A DNA stretch of 64,000 nt from Sphingomonas aliaeris (GCF_016743815.1 NZ_CP061035.1:3040501-3104500); one strand, 5' to 3'; positions 1 through 10,049 are shown, counted from the stretch's first letter. Translations and numbers: made by a program. The notes: a model not told the origin generated them from the sequence alone.

Positions 1-1485
1 CTCCTCGGCGACACGACCGCCCATGACGGACGCCAGATCGGCATACATCTTGTCGCGATGGTACGAGTAATTGTCGCGTTCCGGCATCGACACGACCATT
101 CCCAGCGCACCACCGCGCGGAATGATTGTCGCCTTGTGGATCGGATCGGACGCCTTTTCATGCACGCGAACCAAAGCGTGTCCGGCCTCGTGATAGGCAG
201 TCATCCGCTTCTCGTCGTCGGTCATGACGAGCGACTTCCACTCGGTGCCCATGATGACACGATCCTTGGCAAGTTCGAACTGTGCCATCGCAACTAGCCG
301 CTTGCCGAGACGCGCCGCCATCAGCGCCGCTTCGTTGACGAGATTCGCCAGATCGGCACCCGCCATTCCCGGCGTGCCGCGCGCGAGCGTGCGGGCATCG
401 ACGTCGGGCGCAAGCGGCACCTTCTTCATGTGCACTTCGAGGATCTTCACGCGACCTTCGATATCCGGCAGCGGGACCGTGACGCGGCGATCGAAACGAC
501 CCGGACGCAATAGCGCAGGATCGAGCACGTCGGGACGGTTCGTCGCGGCAACGATGATGATGCCTTCCGAAGCCTCGAAACCGTCCATCTCGACCAGAAG
601 CTGATTCAGCGTCTGCTCGCGTTCGTCATTTCCGTTGCCGAGGCCGGCACCGCGATGACGACCGACGGCATCGATTTCGTCGATGAAGACGATGCATGGT
701 GCCGACTTCTTCGCCTGTTCGAACATGTCGCGGACGCGGCTTGCACCGACGCCGACGAACATCTCGACAAAGTCCGAACCGGAAATCGTGAAGAACGGAA
801 CGCCTGCCTCACCCGCGATCGCGCGGGCCAGCAGGGTCTTGCCGGTACCCGGCGAGCCGACGAGCAGCGCGCCCTTTGGAATCTTGCCACCCAGACGGGC
901 GAACTTGGTCGGATCCTTGAGGAATTCGACGATCTCTTCCAGTTCCTCACGCGCTTCATCGATGCCGGCGACGTCGGCGAAGGTCACGCGACCTTCCTTC
1001 TGCGTCAGCATCTTGGCGCGCGACTTGCCGAAGCCCATCGCACCGGAGCCGGAATTCTTCTGCATCTGGCGCAACACGAAGAAGGCGATACCGAGGAACA
1101 GCAGGAACGGCAGCGACTGGACCAGGATGACCTGCCAGATTGCCGGGCCTTCTTCCGGTTTCGCAGTGATCGCGACGTTCTTCGCACGCAGGCGATCAAT
1201 CAGCTGAGGATCGGGCAGCGCATAAGTCTTGAACTTGGTGTCGTTCGTCAACGTGCCCGATATCACCTCGCCAGCGACATTCACGTCCTTGACGCTGCCT
1301 TCCTGAACCTTGTCGAGGAAAGACGAGTAAGCGATCGCCGTACCCGCTGGCTGACGGTTCGGCGAATCGAACATCGTCACGAAGACCGCGAGCGCGAGCA
1401 GGATGCCGACCCAGATCAAAAGGCTCTTCATCCACGGATTTGGGCCGTTTCCGTCCTGACCGGGCTGCTTGTCGTTATCGTTCAT
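1..1485 (-). CDS. ftsH: ATP-dependent zinc metalloprotease FtsH (3' end beyond window)
   Basis: Membrane-anchored AAA+ protease that degrades misfolded membrane proteins and some regulators. The first 495 codons are present. An N-terminal cytoplasmic stub starting [14 protein letters not shown] is followed by a membrane segment at about residues 20-40, a periplasmic FtsH extracellular domain and a second membrane segment near 120-140. The AAA domain follows, with Walker A GSPGTGKT near residue 210, Walker B IVFIDEID, and the SRH region with RPGRFDRR. The zinc-protease motif HEAGH is near residues 432-436. The reading frame stays open to base 1 and ends MGGRVAEE, so only the C-terminal part of the protease domain is missing. 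The start is the ATG at 1485. It lies 80 bp downstream of tilS on the same strand, an arrangement common in alphaproteobacteria. Confidence 0.97.
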   Translation of the reverse strand, partial: MNDNDKQPGQDGNGPNPWMKSLLIWVGILLALAVFVTMFDSPNRQPAGTAIAYSSFLDKVQEGSVKDVNVAGEVISGTLTNDTKFKTYALPDPQLIDRLRAKNVAITAKPEEGPAIWQVILVQSLPFLLFLGIAFFVLRQMQKNSGSGAMGFGKSRAKMLTQKEGRVTFADVAGIDEAREELEEIVEFLKDPTKFARLGGKIPKGALLVGSPGTGKTLLARAIAGEAGVPFFTISGSDFVEMFVGVGASRVRDMFEQAKKSAPCIVFIDEIDAVGRHRGAGLGNGNDEREQTLNQLLVEMDGFEASEGIIIVAATNRPDVLDPALLRPGRFDRRVTVPLPDIEGRVKILEVHMKKVPLAPDVDARTLARGTPGMAGADLANLVNEAALMAARLGKRLVAMAQFELAKDRVIMGTEWKSLVMTDDEKRMTAYHEAGHALVRVHEKASDPIHKATIIPRGGALGMVVSMPERDNYSYHRDKMYADLASVMGGRVAEE

Positions 1486-1565
1486 GGGGTTTTACGCACC
1501 TTTCTTGGTCCCAAGATAAGCGCACTGAAGTTAATGGCAATGCAACAGCGCCCAGAATACGCCGA

Positions 1566-2573
1566 TCAGATCGCTCTACGCGGTGGCGCCGCACGAAAAT
1601 GCCAAATTCCGCCGGTTTCGGATCCCATGATCCCCGCCTGCGTGGCGGACTTTCCGACTTCCAGCGCATCGAGAAGCGATTCGACGTTGCTGGCCTGACT
1701 CCACGGCGGATTCTCGATCGACAGTTCAGCGCGGAGCGACGTCACCAGAGCGCGGACGAGCCGGCGACGTACTTCCCGTGGCAACCCCTTGGCGGTGATC
1801 CGCCGCTCGCCCGGTGCCGCCGCCACTCCGTATGTCTCGATCAGCCAGCGATCCAGCTGATGAAGATCGCGGTCGGCATCGGCGAGGTGCGACGCGGCCC
1901 GGGCGATCTGTGCCACGTCGAGCCATTCGTTCTGCAGCAGCAGGCCGCGAAAACGGGTGCGGTCGTATCGATCGCTCGCGTTGCTGGGATCATCGACGAA
2001 GGGCAGGCCCCATGCCTCCGCCAGCGTACGCAGCTCGCGTCGACGCCAGGTCAATAACGGGCGAAGCAGGATCAAGTCGTCGGCGACCCGTCGCGACCGG
2101 CGGATAGCCGCCAGCCCGGCCAGCCCCGCCCCCCGCGCAGCCCGCATCAGGAAGGTTTCCGCCTGATCGTCGGCATGATGCCCGGTGGCGAGGATCGTGG
2201 CGCCCTTTCCGCGAGCCCAATCGATGAGCAAGCCATAGCGGGCCGTCCGGGCGCTTGCCTGAAGGTTGGCTGTCCCGATCGGTTCGGCGGGCGACAGAAC
2301 GGCATGCGGGATCGGCGGAGCCCCGATGCCCGGATCGCCACAATAATGCGCCACCATCGCAGCCTCGGTCGCGGCATCGGGGCGCAATCCGTGGTCGACG
2401 GTCGCCGCAATCACGCGGCCGGGCAACGCCGCGGACGCCAGAGCTAGCAGGGCCATGCTGTCCGGGCCGCCGGAAACGGCAATGGCGAGGATATCGTCCG
2501 ATCGTAGCGGCCGCCCCAAAGCCGCTGGAATGTCCTCGCGGAAGCGGATGACCGCGGCGTGTTGCTCGGTCAC
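1566..2573 (-). CDS. tilS: tRNA(Ile)-lysidine synthase TilS
   Basis: Converts C34 of the CAU-anticodon tRNA-Ile to lysidine using ATP and lysine, which switches the tRNA from Met to Ile identity; essential in most bacteria. The N-terminal N-type ATP pyrophosphatase (PP-loop) motif SGGPDS is at residues 34-39, followed by the family segments TVDHGLRPDA, ATGHHADDQAETFLMR and the late motif DDPSNASDRYDRTRFR. At 335 residues it is the short form without the extended C-terminal domain of E. coli TilS. It starts only 13 bp after the cpoB stop and precedes ftsH, so cpoB, tilS and ftsH are probably cotranscribed. Confidence 0.95.
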   Translation of the reverse strand: MTEQHAAVIRFREDIPAALGRPLRSDDILAIAVSGGPDSMALLALASAALPGRVIAATVDHGLRPDAATEAAMVAHYCGDPGIGAPPIPHAVLSPAEPIGTANLQASARTARYGLLIDWARGKGATILATGHHADDQAETFLMRAARGAGLAGLAAIRRSRRVADDLILLRPLLTWRRRELRTLAEAWGLPFVDDPSNASDRYDRTRFRGLLLQNEWLDVAQIARAASHLADADRDLHQLDRWLIETYGVAAAPGERRITAKGLPREVRRRLVRALVTSLRAELSIENPPWSQASNVESLLDALEVGKSATQAGIMGSETGGIWHFRAAPPRRAI

Positions 2574-2586
2574 CGGTTGCCGCGGA

Positions 2587-3579
2587 TTATTTCCCGCACT
2601 TTTGCGCCGTCCGCCCCTTGGCGACCCCGGCCTTCATCGCGTCGCTCAACTTGTCGGGATAGACGTCGGTCAGTTCGTCATAGACCTTGCAGATCTCGGT
2701 CGACGGCTTCTTCAGGATCGTCAGCGCCTGAGCGAGATAATACAGGCTTTCGTGCGCGCGATCACCCTTGGGCTGAGTGCGGTAATTGTCGTAAAAGGCG
2801 AGCACCGCGAGGTTCGGCTTGCCATCGTCGAGCAGCGCGCGACCGAGCATGTTCTGCGCGCGGCTAACGCGGCGATGCTGTGGGTAATCCTTTACGAGTT
2901 GCTTGAACTGCGCTTCGGCCTCCGGATACAGTTTAGCCTCCCACAGACGATATCCGTAATTGTACATATCCTCGCCCGCATCGGCGGTTGAGGGCTTCTC
3001 GACCGCCGCGATCCGGTCGGCGCGCGCATTATCCTTCGTTGCGGGCACGGCGCCGGTCTTTCCGGCATCGGATCTGGTCGGCGTCGTCGGCCGGGCGGTC
3101 GGCAGCGGCCTGTTGGTGTTCGTGGCGCGGACCTGCTCGTCCATCGTCGTCGGCGTGCCGGCGGACGTACCGGTGGGCGGGGCGGTCGACGCGCCGCCCT
3201 CGAGTGCGCGAAGACGCGCATCCGTCGCGGTCTTGTATGCCGCGAAACCATCTTCGAACTGACGCAGCCGGAACTGGTTCTGCTCGATCTGACCGGTCAT
3301 CGTGCTCAGTTGCGATTCCAGGGCATTCACGCGCGCCGTGAGATCGGTGACCGGCGTATCCGCAGGCGTTCCGATCGGAGCGGTCACCGTCTCCGCACCC
3401 GTGATTTCGGGTTGCGCGAACTTGCCGTTGGCGGTCGGGAACACCTTGCGCTGCACCGCACGCATCTGCCCCTCCAGCCGATCCACCCGAACGTCTATCG
3501 TCGTATCCCTCGACTGCGCATAGGCCGGCGCCGCGACGCCCCCGAGCAACGCGAGAAGGATCGAAAAACGGACAGACAT
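2587..3579 (-). CDS. cpoB: Tol-Pal system protein YbgF/CpoB
   Basis: Periplasmic TolA-associated protein that links outer-membrane constriction with peptidoglycan synthesis at division. I chose the ATG at 3579 because it gives a clean Sec signal peptide (MSVRFSILLALLGG... APAYAQS, cleavage after about residue 22). The frame upstream of it is arginine-rich and not protein-like. A coiled-coil trimerisation region (about 25-110, VDRLEGQMRAVQ and NALESQLSTMTGQIEQNQ) is followed by a low-complexity Thr/Pro linker. The C-terminal TPR domain (from about 210) begins MYNYGYRLWEAKLYPEAEAQ. The rest of the tol-pal cluster is not in the window, so the gene is separated from it or the cluster lies elsewhere. 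Confidence 0.9.
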   Translation of the reverse strand: MSVRFSILLALLGGVAAPAYAQSRDTTIDVRVDRLEGQMRAVQRKVFPTANGKFAQPEITGAETVTAPIGTPADTPVTDLTARVNALESQLSTMTGQIEQNQFRLRQFEDGFAAYKTATDARLRALEGGASTAPPTGTSAGTPTTMDEQVRATNTNRPLPTARPTTPTRSDAGKTGAVPATKDNARADRIAAVEKPSTADAGEDMYNYGYRLWEAKLYPEAEAQFKQLVKDYPQHRRVSRAQNMLGRALLDDGKPNLAVLAFYDNYRTQPKGDRAHESLYYLAQALTILKKPSTEICKVYDELTDVYPDKLSDAMKAGVAKGRTAQKCGK

Positions 3580-3640
3580 GGACGTACCCCGGGTAAATTG
3601 CGGTGGCGACATGGTAGAGACGGTCATCAGATCGCGAGCC

Positions 3641-4642
3641 TCATGGCGTTGTATCGGGTGCGCTGGTCGCGGCAGGCGCCGGGGCGGCCGGCGCAGGTGC
3701 TGCCTGCGACGGCCTGGTCGGCTGGGGCGTCGGCTGCCGCGGAGCCGAGCGCGTGCTACGATCGGTCGTGGACGTATCGCGGAACGCCGGCGGCGCGTTG
3801 GTCGTGCTATTCGCAGGCGCGGTTGCAGCCGGTGCAGTCGCCGCAGCCGCCGGCGCGCCGTTTGCACGCGCCCCCAGCGCCGCCGCGCCGATCGGAACGT
3901 CCTTGATCGCGACACGGCCGGTGCCGAGCGGCGGCAGGACGGAACCGTTCAGCGTCACCTGAAGCTTGTCCGGGCGACCCACGTTGATCATCGGGCCGTT
4001 TGCATCGGACGGCACGTCAAACTTTTCACCCGGCTTCAACGTGCCGAGGAACAGCGTCTTGTTCGCCGCATCGTACACGCGCATCCACACTTCGTCCGTC
4101 GCGGTCAGCACGACCTGCCCGCTCGTCGGAACGGCGGCGGTGGTGGCAGGCGCCGCGCTGGACGGGGTCGGCGCTGGCATGATCTCGGCATTGTCGATCG
4201 CTGCGGCCGGCGGCGAACTCTCGCCGTTGAACAGGTTGGTTCCGTACCACAAACCGACCGCGATCAGCAGCGCGGCGACGACGATACCCGCGACGACCGC
4301 CAGGCCGAGAGATGGCGTACGCGACGGTTCGTCGATCTCATATTGCTCATATTCGGTACGGCGAACGCCGATCTTGTCTTGGCCGCGGACTTCGCGTGCG
4401 ATCTCGACCTCGTTCAGCCCGACCGCACGGGCATAGGCCTTGGCGAAGCCGACCGCATAGGTGACCGACGGCATCGTCGCGAAGCTGTCGGTTTCGATCG
4501 CTTCCAGGTGACGCACCGGCACACGCGTCCGCGCGGCGACCTCGGCCAGCGACAGTCCCTGCGCCTCACGCGCCTCGCGCAGCCGTTCCCCTGCCGTCTT
4601 GGGAAACAACTTGGCGTCCTCTGCCGGGGTTACGTCGGTCAT
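3641..4642 (-). CDS. RodZ-like helix-turn-helix membrane protein (DUF4115)
   Basis: Bitopic inner-membrane protein of the RodZ type, which connects the MreB cytoskeleton with cell-wall elongation. A cytoplasmic Cro/CI-type HTH lies at about residues 17-80 (LREAREAQGLSLAEVAARTRVPVRHLEAIE). A single membrane helix follows at about 112-137 (GLAVVAGIVVAALLIAVGLW). A periplasmic DUF4115 domain covers about 175-250 (EVWMRVYDAANKTLFLGTLKPGEKF), and the long C-terminal tail is Ala/Pro/Thr-rich. Its position next to cpoB and ptsP is the usual alphaproteobacterial context. The domain architecture is clear. Whether it truly organises cell shape is inferred from the family. Confidence 0.85.
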   Translation of the reverse strand: MTDVTPAEDAKLFPKTAGERLREAREAQGLSLAEVAARTRVPVRHLEAIETDSFATMPSVTYAVGFAKAYARAVGLNEVEIAREVRGQDKIGVRRTEYEQYEIDEPSRTPSLGLAVVAGIVVAALLIAVGLWYGTNLFNGESSPPAAAIDNAEIMPAPTPSSAAPATTAAVPTSGQVVLTATDEVWMRVYDAANKTLFLGTLKPGEKFDVPSDANGPMINVGRPDKLQVTLNGSVLPPLGTGRVAIKDVPIGAAALGARANGAPAAAATAPAATAPANSTTNAPPAFRDTSTTDRSTRSAPRQPTPQPTRPSQAAPAPAAPAPAATSAPDTTP

Positions 4643-4724
4643 TACAGTCTCCGGCAGGATGAAGGTGCGGCCCCATTATTTTCCTGCGTGTTGAACCCGT
4701 GTCTCACAAAGGGGCAGTCAAGTG

Positions 4725-7031
4725 TCAACGCCCCGCGCAACGGCAACCCGCCGGATCACGCCAGTTCGACGCCGTTTTCCGCCGCCCAGCCGGCGAGCGC
4801 CCCCGCATGTCGCGCGGCGGATCGAGCAATAGCGCCTGCATCTTCGCCATCAGCGCCGCCCGATCGAGCGAGCGCACCATCGCCTTGATCGGACCGACGG
4901 CGGCCGGGGTGATCGACAACCGGTCGATGCCGAGGCCGATCAATGCCATCGCCTCCATCGGACGTCCGCCCATTTCCCCGCACACGGCCAGTGGCTTGCC
5001 CGCCGCCGCGACCGGCGCCTGAACCCGCGCCAGGAACCGCAGGATCGCCGGGCTCAGCCAGTCATAGCGTTCGGCAAGCTTTGGATTGGCGCGATCGGCC
5101 GCGAACAGGAACTGGGTGAGATCGTTGGTCCCGATCGACAGGAAATCCAGCCGCGGCAACAGGACGTCGAGCATTTCGGCCAATGCGGGTACCTCCAGCA
5201 TCGCGCCGTACCGGATATCCACCGGCATCTTCTTTCCACGGCCGCGCATCCATTCGCGCTGCGCCTCGAACAAGTCGCGCGCCTCGTCATATTCCCACGG
5301 TTCCGACACCATCGGGAACATCACGTTCAGCGTCCGCCCCGCCGCCGCCTCGATCAGCGCGCGCGCCTGTACCTTCATCAGACCGTCGCGGTCGAGCGCG
5401 AGGCGCAACGCGCGCCAGCCCATTGCGGGGTTCTCCTCCTCCTCCGCATCGTCCTTGACTAGATAAGGCAGCGCCTTGTCGCCGCCGATATCGACGGTAC
5501 GGAAAATGACCGGCCGGTCGCCCGCCGCATCCAGCACGTCGCGGTACAGGCGTTGCTGCTGCGTCTTGGCCGGAAGCGTGGCGGAGACGAGGAACTGGAA
5601 TTCGGTGCGGAACAGGCCGATCCCGTCCGCGCCGGTGACGTCCAATGCCGCGACGTCGTCACGCAGGCCCGCATTGACCATCACGGTCACGCGGAAGCCG
5701 TCCTTGGTGATCGGCGCCTCGCCCTTCAGCGCCGCGAAGACTGCGCGACGTTTCTGGCGCAATTGCAGCTTGGTCTCGAACGCTTCCTCGATCGCGATCG
5801 ACGGACGCGCGAAGACGTTCGCTTCCCCCGTGACGTCGAGCAACAGCATGTCGCCCTCCGCAACTGCACGACGCACGCCCTTGACGCGACCGAGCACGGG
5901 CACGCCCATCGCCCGCGCGACGATCGTGACGTGCGCGGTCAGCGATCCTTCCTCCAGCACCACGCCTTTCAGCCGGCGGCGGTCGTACTCCAGCAATTCG
6001 GCAGGACCGAGATTGCGCGCGATCAGGATCGTGTCCTGCTTCAGCCCGCCCTGCGCCGCGGTGCCCATCTGCCCCGACACGATCCGGAGCAGGCGGTTCG
6101 ACAGGTCCTCCAGATCGTGCATGCGGTCCGCCAGCAGCGGATCGTCGATCTGCCGCATGCGGGCGCGGGTGCGTTGCTGCACGCGCTCGATCGCGGCTTC
6201 GGCAGTCAGGCCGGAATCGATCGCCTCGTTGATGCGACGGCTCCAGCCTTCGTCATAGGCGAACATCTTGTAGGTCTGCAGAACCTCGTCATGTTCGCCG
6301 CCGACGCCGAATTCGGCCTGGCTGGCAATGCGTTCGATCTGCTCGCGCATCTTGTCGAACGCCGCATAGACGCGGTGGCGCTCCGCCTCGGTATCCTCGG
6401 CGACGGTGTGTTCGATCGTGACGCGTGGCTGGTGGTAGACGGCGTAGCCGCTCGCCATGCCCTCGACCAGTTTCAAGCCCGGAATGCGGACGGCAGCGGT
6501 GGATTGCGGGCGGGCGGAGGAGGCTGCGCCGGCGTCGATCAGATCGGCATTGGCGATCAGTTCGGACAGCACCATCGCGACGGTCTGCAACGCCTCGATC
6601 TCGACATCATCGTAGCGGCGCTGATCGACATGCTGGATCGCCAGAACCCCGACCGCGCGTTCCCGGCGGATGATCGGCACACCGGCGAAGCTGTGGAAGC
6701 GTTCCTCGCCCGTTTCCGGGTTGTAGACGAAGTTCGGGTGGCTCGTCGCTTCGTCCAGGTTGAGCACCTCGACATCCTCGGCGATCGTCCCGACCAGCCC
6801 CTCGCCCAAAGCGAGCTTGGTGACGTGGACCGCCTCCTGCGCGAGGCCGCGGGTGGCGTAGAGTTCGAGGACACCGTCGCGCAGCAGGTAGATCGAACAG
6901 ACCTCGCTGTGCATTCCTTCGCCGACAATGCCGACGACGGCGTTGAGCTTTGCCTGCGCGGCGGCACGCGATGCCATCACGTCGTGCAGGCGGACGAGGA
7001 TTTCGCGGGCGGAGGCGACAGCAGATGGCAT
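4725..7031 (-). CDS. ptsP: Phosphoenolpyruvate-protein phosphotransferase PtsP (EI-Ntr), C-terminal frameshift
   Basis: First enzyme of the nitrogen-related PTS; it autophosphorylates from PEP and passes the phosphate to NPr. A GAF domain (about 1-165) is followed by the PEP-utiliser N-terminal domain (about 185-310). The phosphohistidine domain has active-site H367 in GSLTAHVTIVARAMG, and the TIM-barrel PEP-binding domain ends with the conserved Cys in AVCGEMGG. The last about 20 residues are out of frame. A C5 run at 4800-4804 would need six C for the protein to end GALAGWAAENGVELA with a stop at 4756. As sequenced it instead runs to 4725 with an unrelated basic tail. A sequencing indel or a recent mutation would both explain this; the catalytic core is unaffected. 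Confidence 0.93.
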   Translation of the reverse strand: MPSAVASAREILVRLHDVMASRAAAQAKLNAVVGIVGEGMHSEVCSIYLLRDGVLELYATRGLAQEAVHVTKLALGEGLVGTIAEDVEVLNLDEATSHPNFVYNPETGEERFHSFAGVPIIRRERAVGVLAIQHVDQRRYDDVEIEALQTVAMVLSELIANADLIDAGAASSARPQSTAAVRIPGLKLVEGMASGYAVYHQPRVTIEHTVAEDTEAERHRVYAAFDKMREQIERIASQAEFGVGGEHDEVLQTYKMFAYDEGWSRRINEAIDSGLTAEAAIERVQQRTRARMRQIDDPLLADRMHDLEDLSNRLLRIVSGQMGTAAQGGLKQDTILIARNLGPAELLEYDRRRLKGVVLEEGSLTAHVTIVARAMGVPVLGRVKGVRRAVAEGDMLLLDVTGEANVFARPSIAIEEAFETKLQLRQKRRAVFAALKGEAPITKDGFRVTVMVNAGLRDDVAALDVTGADGIGLFRTEFQFLVSATLPAKTQQQRLYRDVLDAAGDRPVIFRTVDIGGDKALPYLVKDDAEEEENPAMGWRALRLALDRDGLMKVQARALIEAAAGRTLNVMFPMVSEPWEYDEARDLFEAQREWMRGRGKKMPVDIRYGAMLEVPALAEMLDVLLPRLDFLSIGTNDLTQFLFAADRANPKLAERYDWLSPAILRFLARVQAPVAAAGKPLAVCGEMGGRPMEAMALIGLGIDRLSITPAAVGPIKAMVRSLDRAALMAKMQALLLDPPRDMRGRSPAGRRKTASNWRDPAGCRCAGR

Positions 7032-7143
7032 TTTGACGGGCTAGCAGGTTGACGGCGGCGGGGCCATAACCCCGAGCCACAAGCATATCTGTTTCCACGC
7101 AAAGGGAGCCTCCCCGCGCGAGGCCGCGGGGGCCGACGCCCGA

Positions 7144-8163
7144 TCAGTCGAACAATCCGTCCTGCGCACCGGCGGGCGGATTGAGCCCGAGATGCTTCCA
7201 GCCGAGCGCGTTGAGGCAGCGGCCCCGCGCGGTCCGGGCGACCAGGCCGAGCTGGATCAGATAGGGTTCGATCACTTCCTCGATCGTGTCGCGCGGTTCG
7301 CTGAGGCCCGCCGCCAGCGTTTCGACACCGACCGGCCCGCCGCGATAAATATCCGCGATCATCGTAAGATAGCGCCGATCCATCGCGTCCAGCCCGAGCG
7401 AATCGACCTCCAGCCGGTTGAGCGCCGCATCCGCCGCACGGGCATCGACCGTATCGTGTCCGGCGGCGTGCGCGAAGTCGCGGACGCGCCGAAGCAAGCG
7501 TCCCGCGATACGCGGCGTCCCGCGCGAGCGGCGGGCGATTTCATGCGCGCCGTCGGAAGTGATGCCGAGCGCGAGCAGGCTGGCAGCCCGCGACACGACG
7601 CGTTCGAGTTCGTCGACTGTGTAGAAATGCAGCCGCACCGGAATGCCGAACCGATCACGCAGCGGGGTCGTCAGCAGACCCTGCCGGGTCGTAGCGCCGA
7701 CCAGGGTAAAACGCGGCAGATCGATCCTGACGCTGCGCGCGCTGGGGCCCTCCCCGATCATCAGGTCGAGCGCGCGATCCTCCATCGCCGGATACAGCAC
7801 TTCCTCGACGGCGGGTGCGAGGCGGTGGATCTCGTCGATGAACAGCACGTCGCCATCCTCGAGATTGGTCAGCAATGCTGCAAGATCACCCGATTTGGCG
7901 ATCACCGGGCCAGACGTGGCGCGGAAGCCGACCCCCATCTCTCGCGCGACGATCTGCGCCAGCGTCGTCTTGCCTAGGCCCGGCGGACCGAAGAACAGGA
8001 CGTGATCGAGGGCGTCGCCGCGCGATTTCGCCGCCGCGATGAACACGCGCAGGTTTTCGCGCGCCGCCTTCTGCCCGACGAAATCGTCGAGGTTCTTGGG
8101 GCGCAACGCCGCATCCACATCCTCGGGCGTGCGGGCGGGGGTCAGGATGCGGTCTTCGGTCAT
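7144..8163 (-). CDS. ruvB: Holliday junction branch-migration helicase RuvB
   Basis: AAA+ ring ATPase that drives RuvA-bound Holliday junction migration. Recognisable segments in order are [12 protein letters not shown], Walker [11 protein letters not shown], Walker [11 protein letters not shown], sensor 1 LVGATTR, the arginine-finger region LRDRFG, and the C-terminal winged helix ending [14 protein letters not shown]. The length of 339 residues is normal. The start ATG overlaps the stop of the upstream parE-type toxin (ATGA), so ruvB is translationally coupled to a toxin gene rather than directly to ruvA, which is unusual. Confidence 0.98.
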   Translation of the reverse strand: MTEDRILTPARTPEDVDAALRPKNLDDFVGQKAARENLRVFIAAAKSRGDALDHVLFFGPPGLGKTTLAQIVAREMGVGFRATSGPVIAKSGDLAALLTNLEDGDVLFIDEIHRLAPAVEEVLYPAMEDRALDLMIGEGPSARSVRIDLPRFTLVGATTRQGLLTTPLRDRFGIPVRLHFYTVDELERVVSRAASLLALGITSDGAHEIARRSRGTPRIAGRLLRRVRDFAHAAGHDTVDARAADAALNRLEVDSLGLDAMDRRYLTMIADIYRGGPVGVETLAAGLSEPRDTIEEVIEPYLIQLGLVARTARGRCLNALGWKHLGLNPPAGAQDGLFD

Positions 8164-8462
8164 GCCCCGCCGCCAATAGCAAGCATCACGTCGCGCGTGT
8201 GATGCAGAATACGAATGACCCGCACACCATAGGGGCCGGCGATGTAATAAACGCGGTGTGAGCGGAAACCATGACTGCGGATATCTTCCCCAAGATCGCG
8301 CTCCGCTATCCCGACCGATGGATGATCGACGAGCAGGTCGAAAACCGTCCGCAACCCGTTCAGGTATGCGCGTGCGGCTACTGCACCGAAGGCGGCTTTG
8401 CTGTAAATCCGGATGTCGCGCAGATCGTCGCGTGCCGCCGGTACGAGCCGCACCCTAGGCAC
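8160..8462 (-). CDS. parE: ParE/RelE-type toxin
   Basis: About 100 residues. Typical ParE-superfamily features are [23 protein letters not shown] at the N-terminus, [19 protein letters not shown] in the middle, and the C-terminal strands [24 protein letters not shown]. The GTG at 8462 was taken as the start because it overlaps the antitoxin stop, the standard arrangement of these pairs; a second GTG at 8453 is possible. ParE toxins generally poison DNA gyrase while RelE toxins cut mRNA, and the sequence does not decide between them. The stop overlaps the ruvB start codon, so toxin expression and ruvB translation are physically linked. Confidence 0.88.
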   Translation of the reverse strand: MPRVRLVPAARDDLRDIRIYSKAAFGAVAARAYLNGLRTVFDLLVDHPSVGIAERDLGEDIRSHGFRSHRVYYIAGPYGVRVIRILHHTRDVMLAIGGGA

Positions 8463-8709
8463 GCAGATCGGGATCCTCGTCGATAATCTCGTCGAGCACA
8501 TCACGGGCATCACGATCGATAACACCAGAGGCCAGTCCCTCGTCGATCATCGCCTTCAACCATTGACGATCGACCGAAGATTCCGCGCGGTCACGGCGAA
8601 CCAGATCGCGAAGATACTCGGCGGCATCGGCATAGTTGCCCTCCGCCAGTCGGGCATCGACCCAGGTTTGCAAGGCGGGCGGCATCGTGACGGAAAATTC
8701 TGACATCAT
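8455..8709 (-). CDS. parD: ParD-type antitoxin
   Basis: 84 residues beginning MMSEFSVTMPPALQTWVDARLAEGN. The N-terminal strand plus two helices is a ribbon-helix-helix fold as in ParD/CC2985, and DAAEYLRDLVRRDR is the second RHH helix region. The acidic C-terminus ([15 protein letters not shown]) would wrap the toxin. It neutralises the adjacent ParE-like toxin and probably autoregulates the pair. It lies 55 bp after ruvA with its own promoter-like sequence. A second ATG at 8706 is an equally possible start. Confidence 0.88.
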   Translation of the reverse strand: MMSEFSVTMPPALQTWVDARLAEGNYADAAEYLRDLVRRDRAESSVDRQWLKAMIDEGLASGVIDRDARDVLDEIIDEDPDLRA

Positions 8710-8712
8710 CTG

Positions 8713-8741
8713 TGTATATTCCAGTCAGGCACTCGCGCCAA
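8713..8741 (-). promoter_or_regulatory. Sigma70-like promoter for parDE-ruvB
   Basis: On the minus strand, TTGGCG (8736-8741) and TATACA (8713-8718) are separated by exactly 17 bp, immediately upstream of the antitoxin ATG. This gives the toxin-antitoxin pair, and through it ruvB, a transcription start independent of ruvC-ruvA. The short leader (only a few bases) suggests a nearly leaderless transcript. Prediction from sequence only. Confidence 0.5.
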
Positions 8742-8764
8742 TGTTTGGAAAGCCGTCCGGCACA

Positions 8765-9355
8765 TCACTTCGCCGCCTTGCGCAGGGCGAGGCGGACGAG
8801 CGCATCCAGCGTGGCGGCTGCGCCCAGTTCCTCTTCCGCGCTGGCGACGGCGGCATTGGCTTCGGCGGGGCGGAAGCCGAGGTTGAGCATGGCCGAAACG
8901 GCGTCCGCGCCGGCGCCCGTCGGGGCAGCGACGCTGCTGCCGCCGATCGCGACTGCGCCGATCTTGTCCTTCAATTCGCGCACGATGCGTTCGGCGAGCT
9001 TGGGCCCCACGCCGTTGGCGCGCGCGACCATCGCCTTGTCCTGGCTGGCGATCGCGCGGCTGAGATCGGCGGCGTCGAGCGCGGACAGGATGGCGAGCGC
9101 AACGCGGGCACCGACGCCCTGCACCCCGGTGAGCAGACGGAACCAGTCGCGTTCGGCGGCAGTGGCGAACCCGACGAGCCGGATGAAGTCCTCGGCAACG
9201 AGCATTTCGGTGTGCACCATGCACGCCTCGCCCACCGGACCGATGGCGGAGAGCGTCCGCGACGATGCGCCGACCAGATAGCCGACGCCGCCGACGTCGA
9301 TCACCGCATGATCGATATCGGTCGCGCTGAGGACGCCCTTGAGATGCGCGATCAT
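8765..9355 (-). CDS. ruvA: Holliday junction DNA helicase subunit RuvA
   Basis: Tetrameric junction-binding partner of RuvB. An N-terminal OB-fold ([28 protein letters not shown]) is followed by two helix-hairpin-helix motifs ([19 protein letters not shown] and [19 protein letters not shown]). A flexible linker leads to the small C-terminal RuvB-binding domain ([17 protein letters not shown]). Its 196 residues are normal for the family. It sits between ruvC, 175 bp upstream, and the inserted parDE pair, 55 bp downstream. Confidence 0.97.
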   Translation of the reverse strand: MIAHLKGVLSATDIDHAVIDVGGVGYLVGASSRTLSAIGPVGEACMVHTEMLVAEDFIRLVGFATAAERDWFRLLTGVQGVGARVALAILSALDAADLSRAIASQDKAMVARANGVGPKLAERIVRELKDKIGAVAIGGSSVAAPTGAGADAVSAMLNLGFRPAEANAAVASAEEELGAAATLDALVRLALRKAAK

Positions 9356-9530
9356 CGGCGAACGTCCCGTTTCAAAGGTAACGAAATCCCCGCGAAATCA
9401 CGCGGGACGTCGACCAGGCGAGGCTGGCGTGCGACGAATGACAGTGCATTTCCGGAGGGGGTACGATGCTCACGAAGGGCACATAACAGGAACGCAAGGT
9501 CGTGGGAAAGCGAATTCCGGCGGGCCGGCT

Positions 9531-10016
9531 TCAGGGTATCCGGCGCGCGCTCGCGACATGGTGCGCGTGACAGATCGCCACCGCCAGCGCATCCGCGGCG
9601 TCCGCGCCGGCGATCTTAACGCCGGGCAGCAGGCGCGTGACCATCGCGTGGACCTGCGCCTTCTCGGCTGCGCCTGTCCCGACGATCGCCTTCTTGACGA
9701 GCCGCGCGGCATATTCGCCGACATCGATACCGCCGCGCGCGATCGCCGCCATCGCGACGCCGCGGGCATGCGCGAGCTTGAGCGTCGATTGCGGGTTGGT
9801 GTTGACGAACACTTCCTCGACCGCCGCGGTACCGGGGGAATGATCCGCGACCAGCGCCGAGATCATGCTGTCGAGATGCGATAGGCGGCGGGCAAGCGCC
9901 TCCTTGTTGTCGGTTTTCAGATGGCCGTTGGCGACGTGCGACAGGCGGTTGCCCTCGGCACGGATGATGCCCCAGCCGGTGGTGGCGAGGCCGGGGTCGA
10001 GGCCGAGAATCAGCAT
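9531..10016 (-). CDS. ruvC: Holliday junction endonuclease RuvC
   Basis: Resolves Holliday junctions with paired nicks. The acidic catalytic residues are in [13 protein letters not shown] (Asp7), [22 protein letters not shown] (Glu), and the C-terminal [14 protein letters not shown] (two Asp). The length of 161 residues is normal for the family. It is the promoter-proximal gene of the ruvC-ruvA-(parDE)-ruvB cluster. The 175 bp between ruvC and ruvA contain no convincing gene. Confidence 0.97.
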   Translation of the reverse strand: MLILGLDPGLATTGWGIIRAEGNRLSHVANGHLKTDNKEALARRLSHLDSMISALVADHSPGTAAVEEVFVNTNPQSTLKLAHARGVAMAAIARGGIDVGEYAARLVKKAIVGTGAAEKAQVHAMVTRLLPGVKIAGADAADALAVAICHAHHVASARRIP

Positions 10017-10049
10017 GGTTTCGCGAGGGTCGAGGCAGAAGAAGGTTTG

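Noticed and set aside
3578..4888. 436-codon open frame on the plus strand
   Set aside because: It lies antisense to the RodZ-like gene and is dominated by Arg, Gly and Ala with no domain pattern; a shadow caused by high GC.
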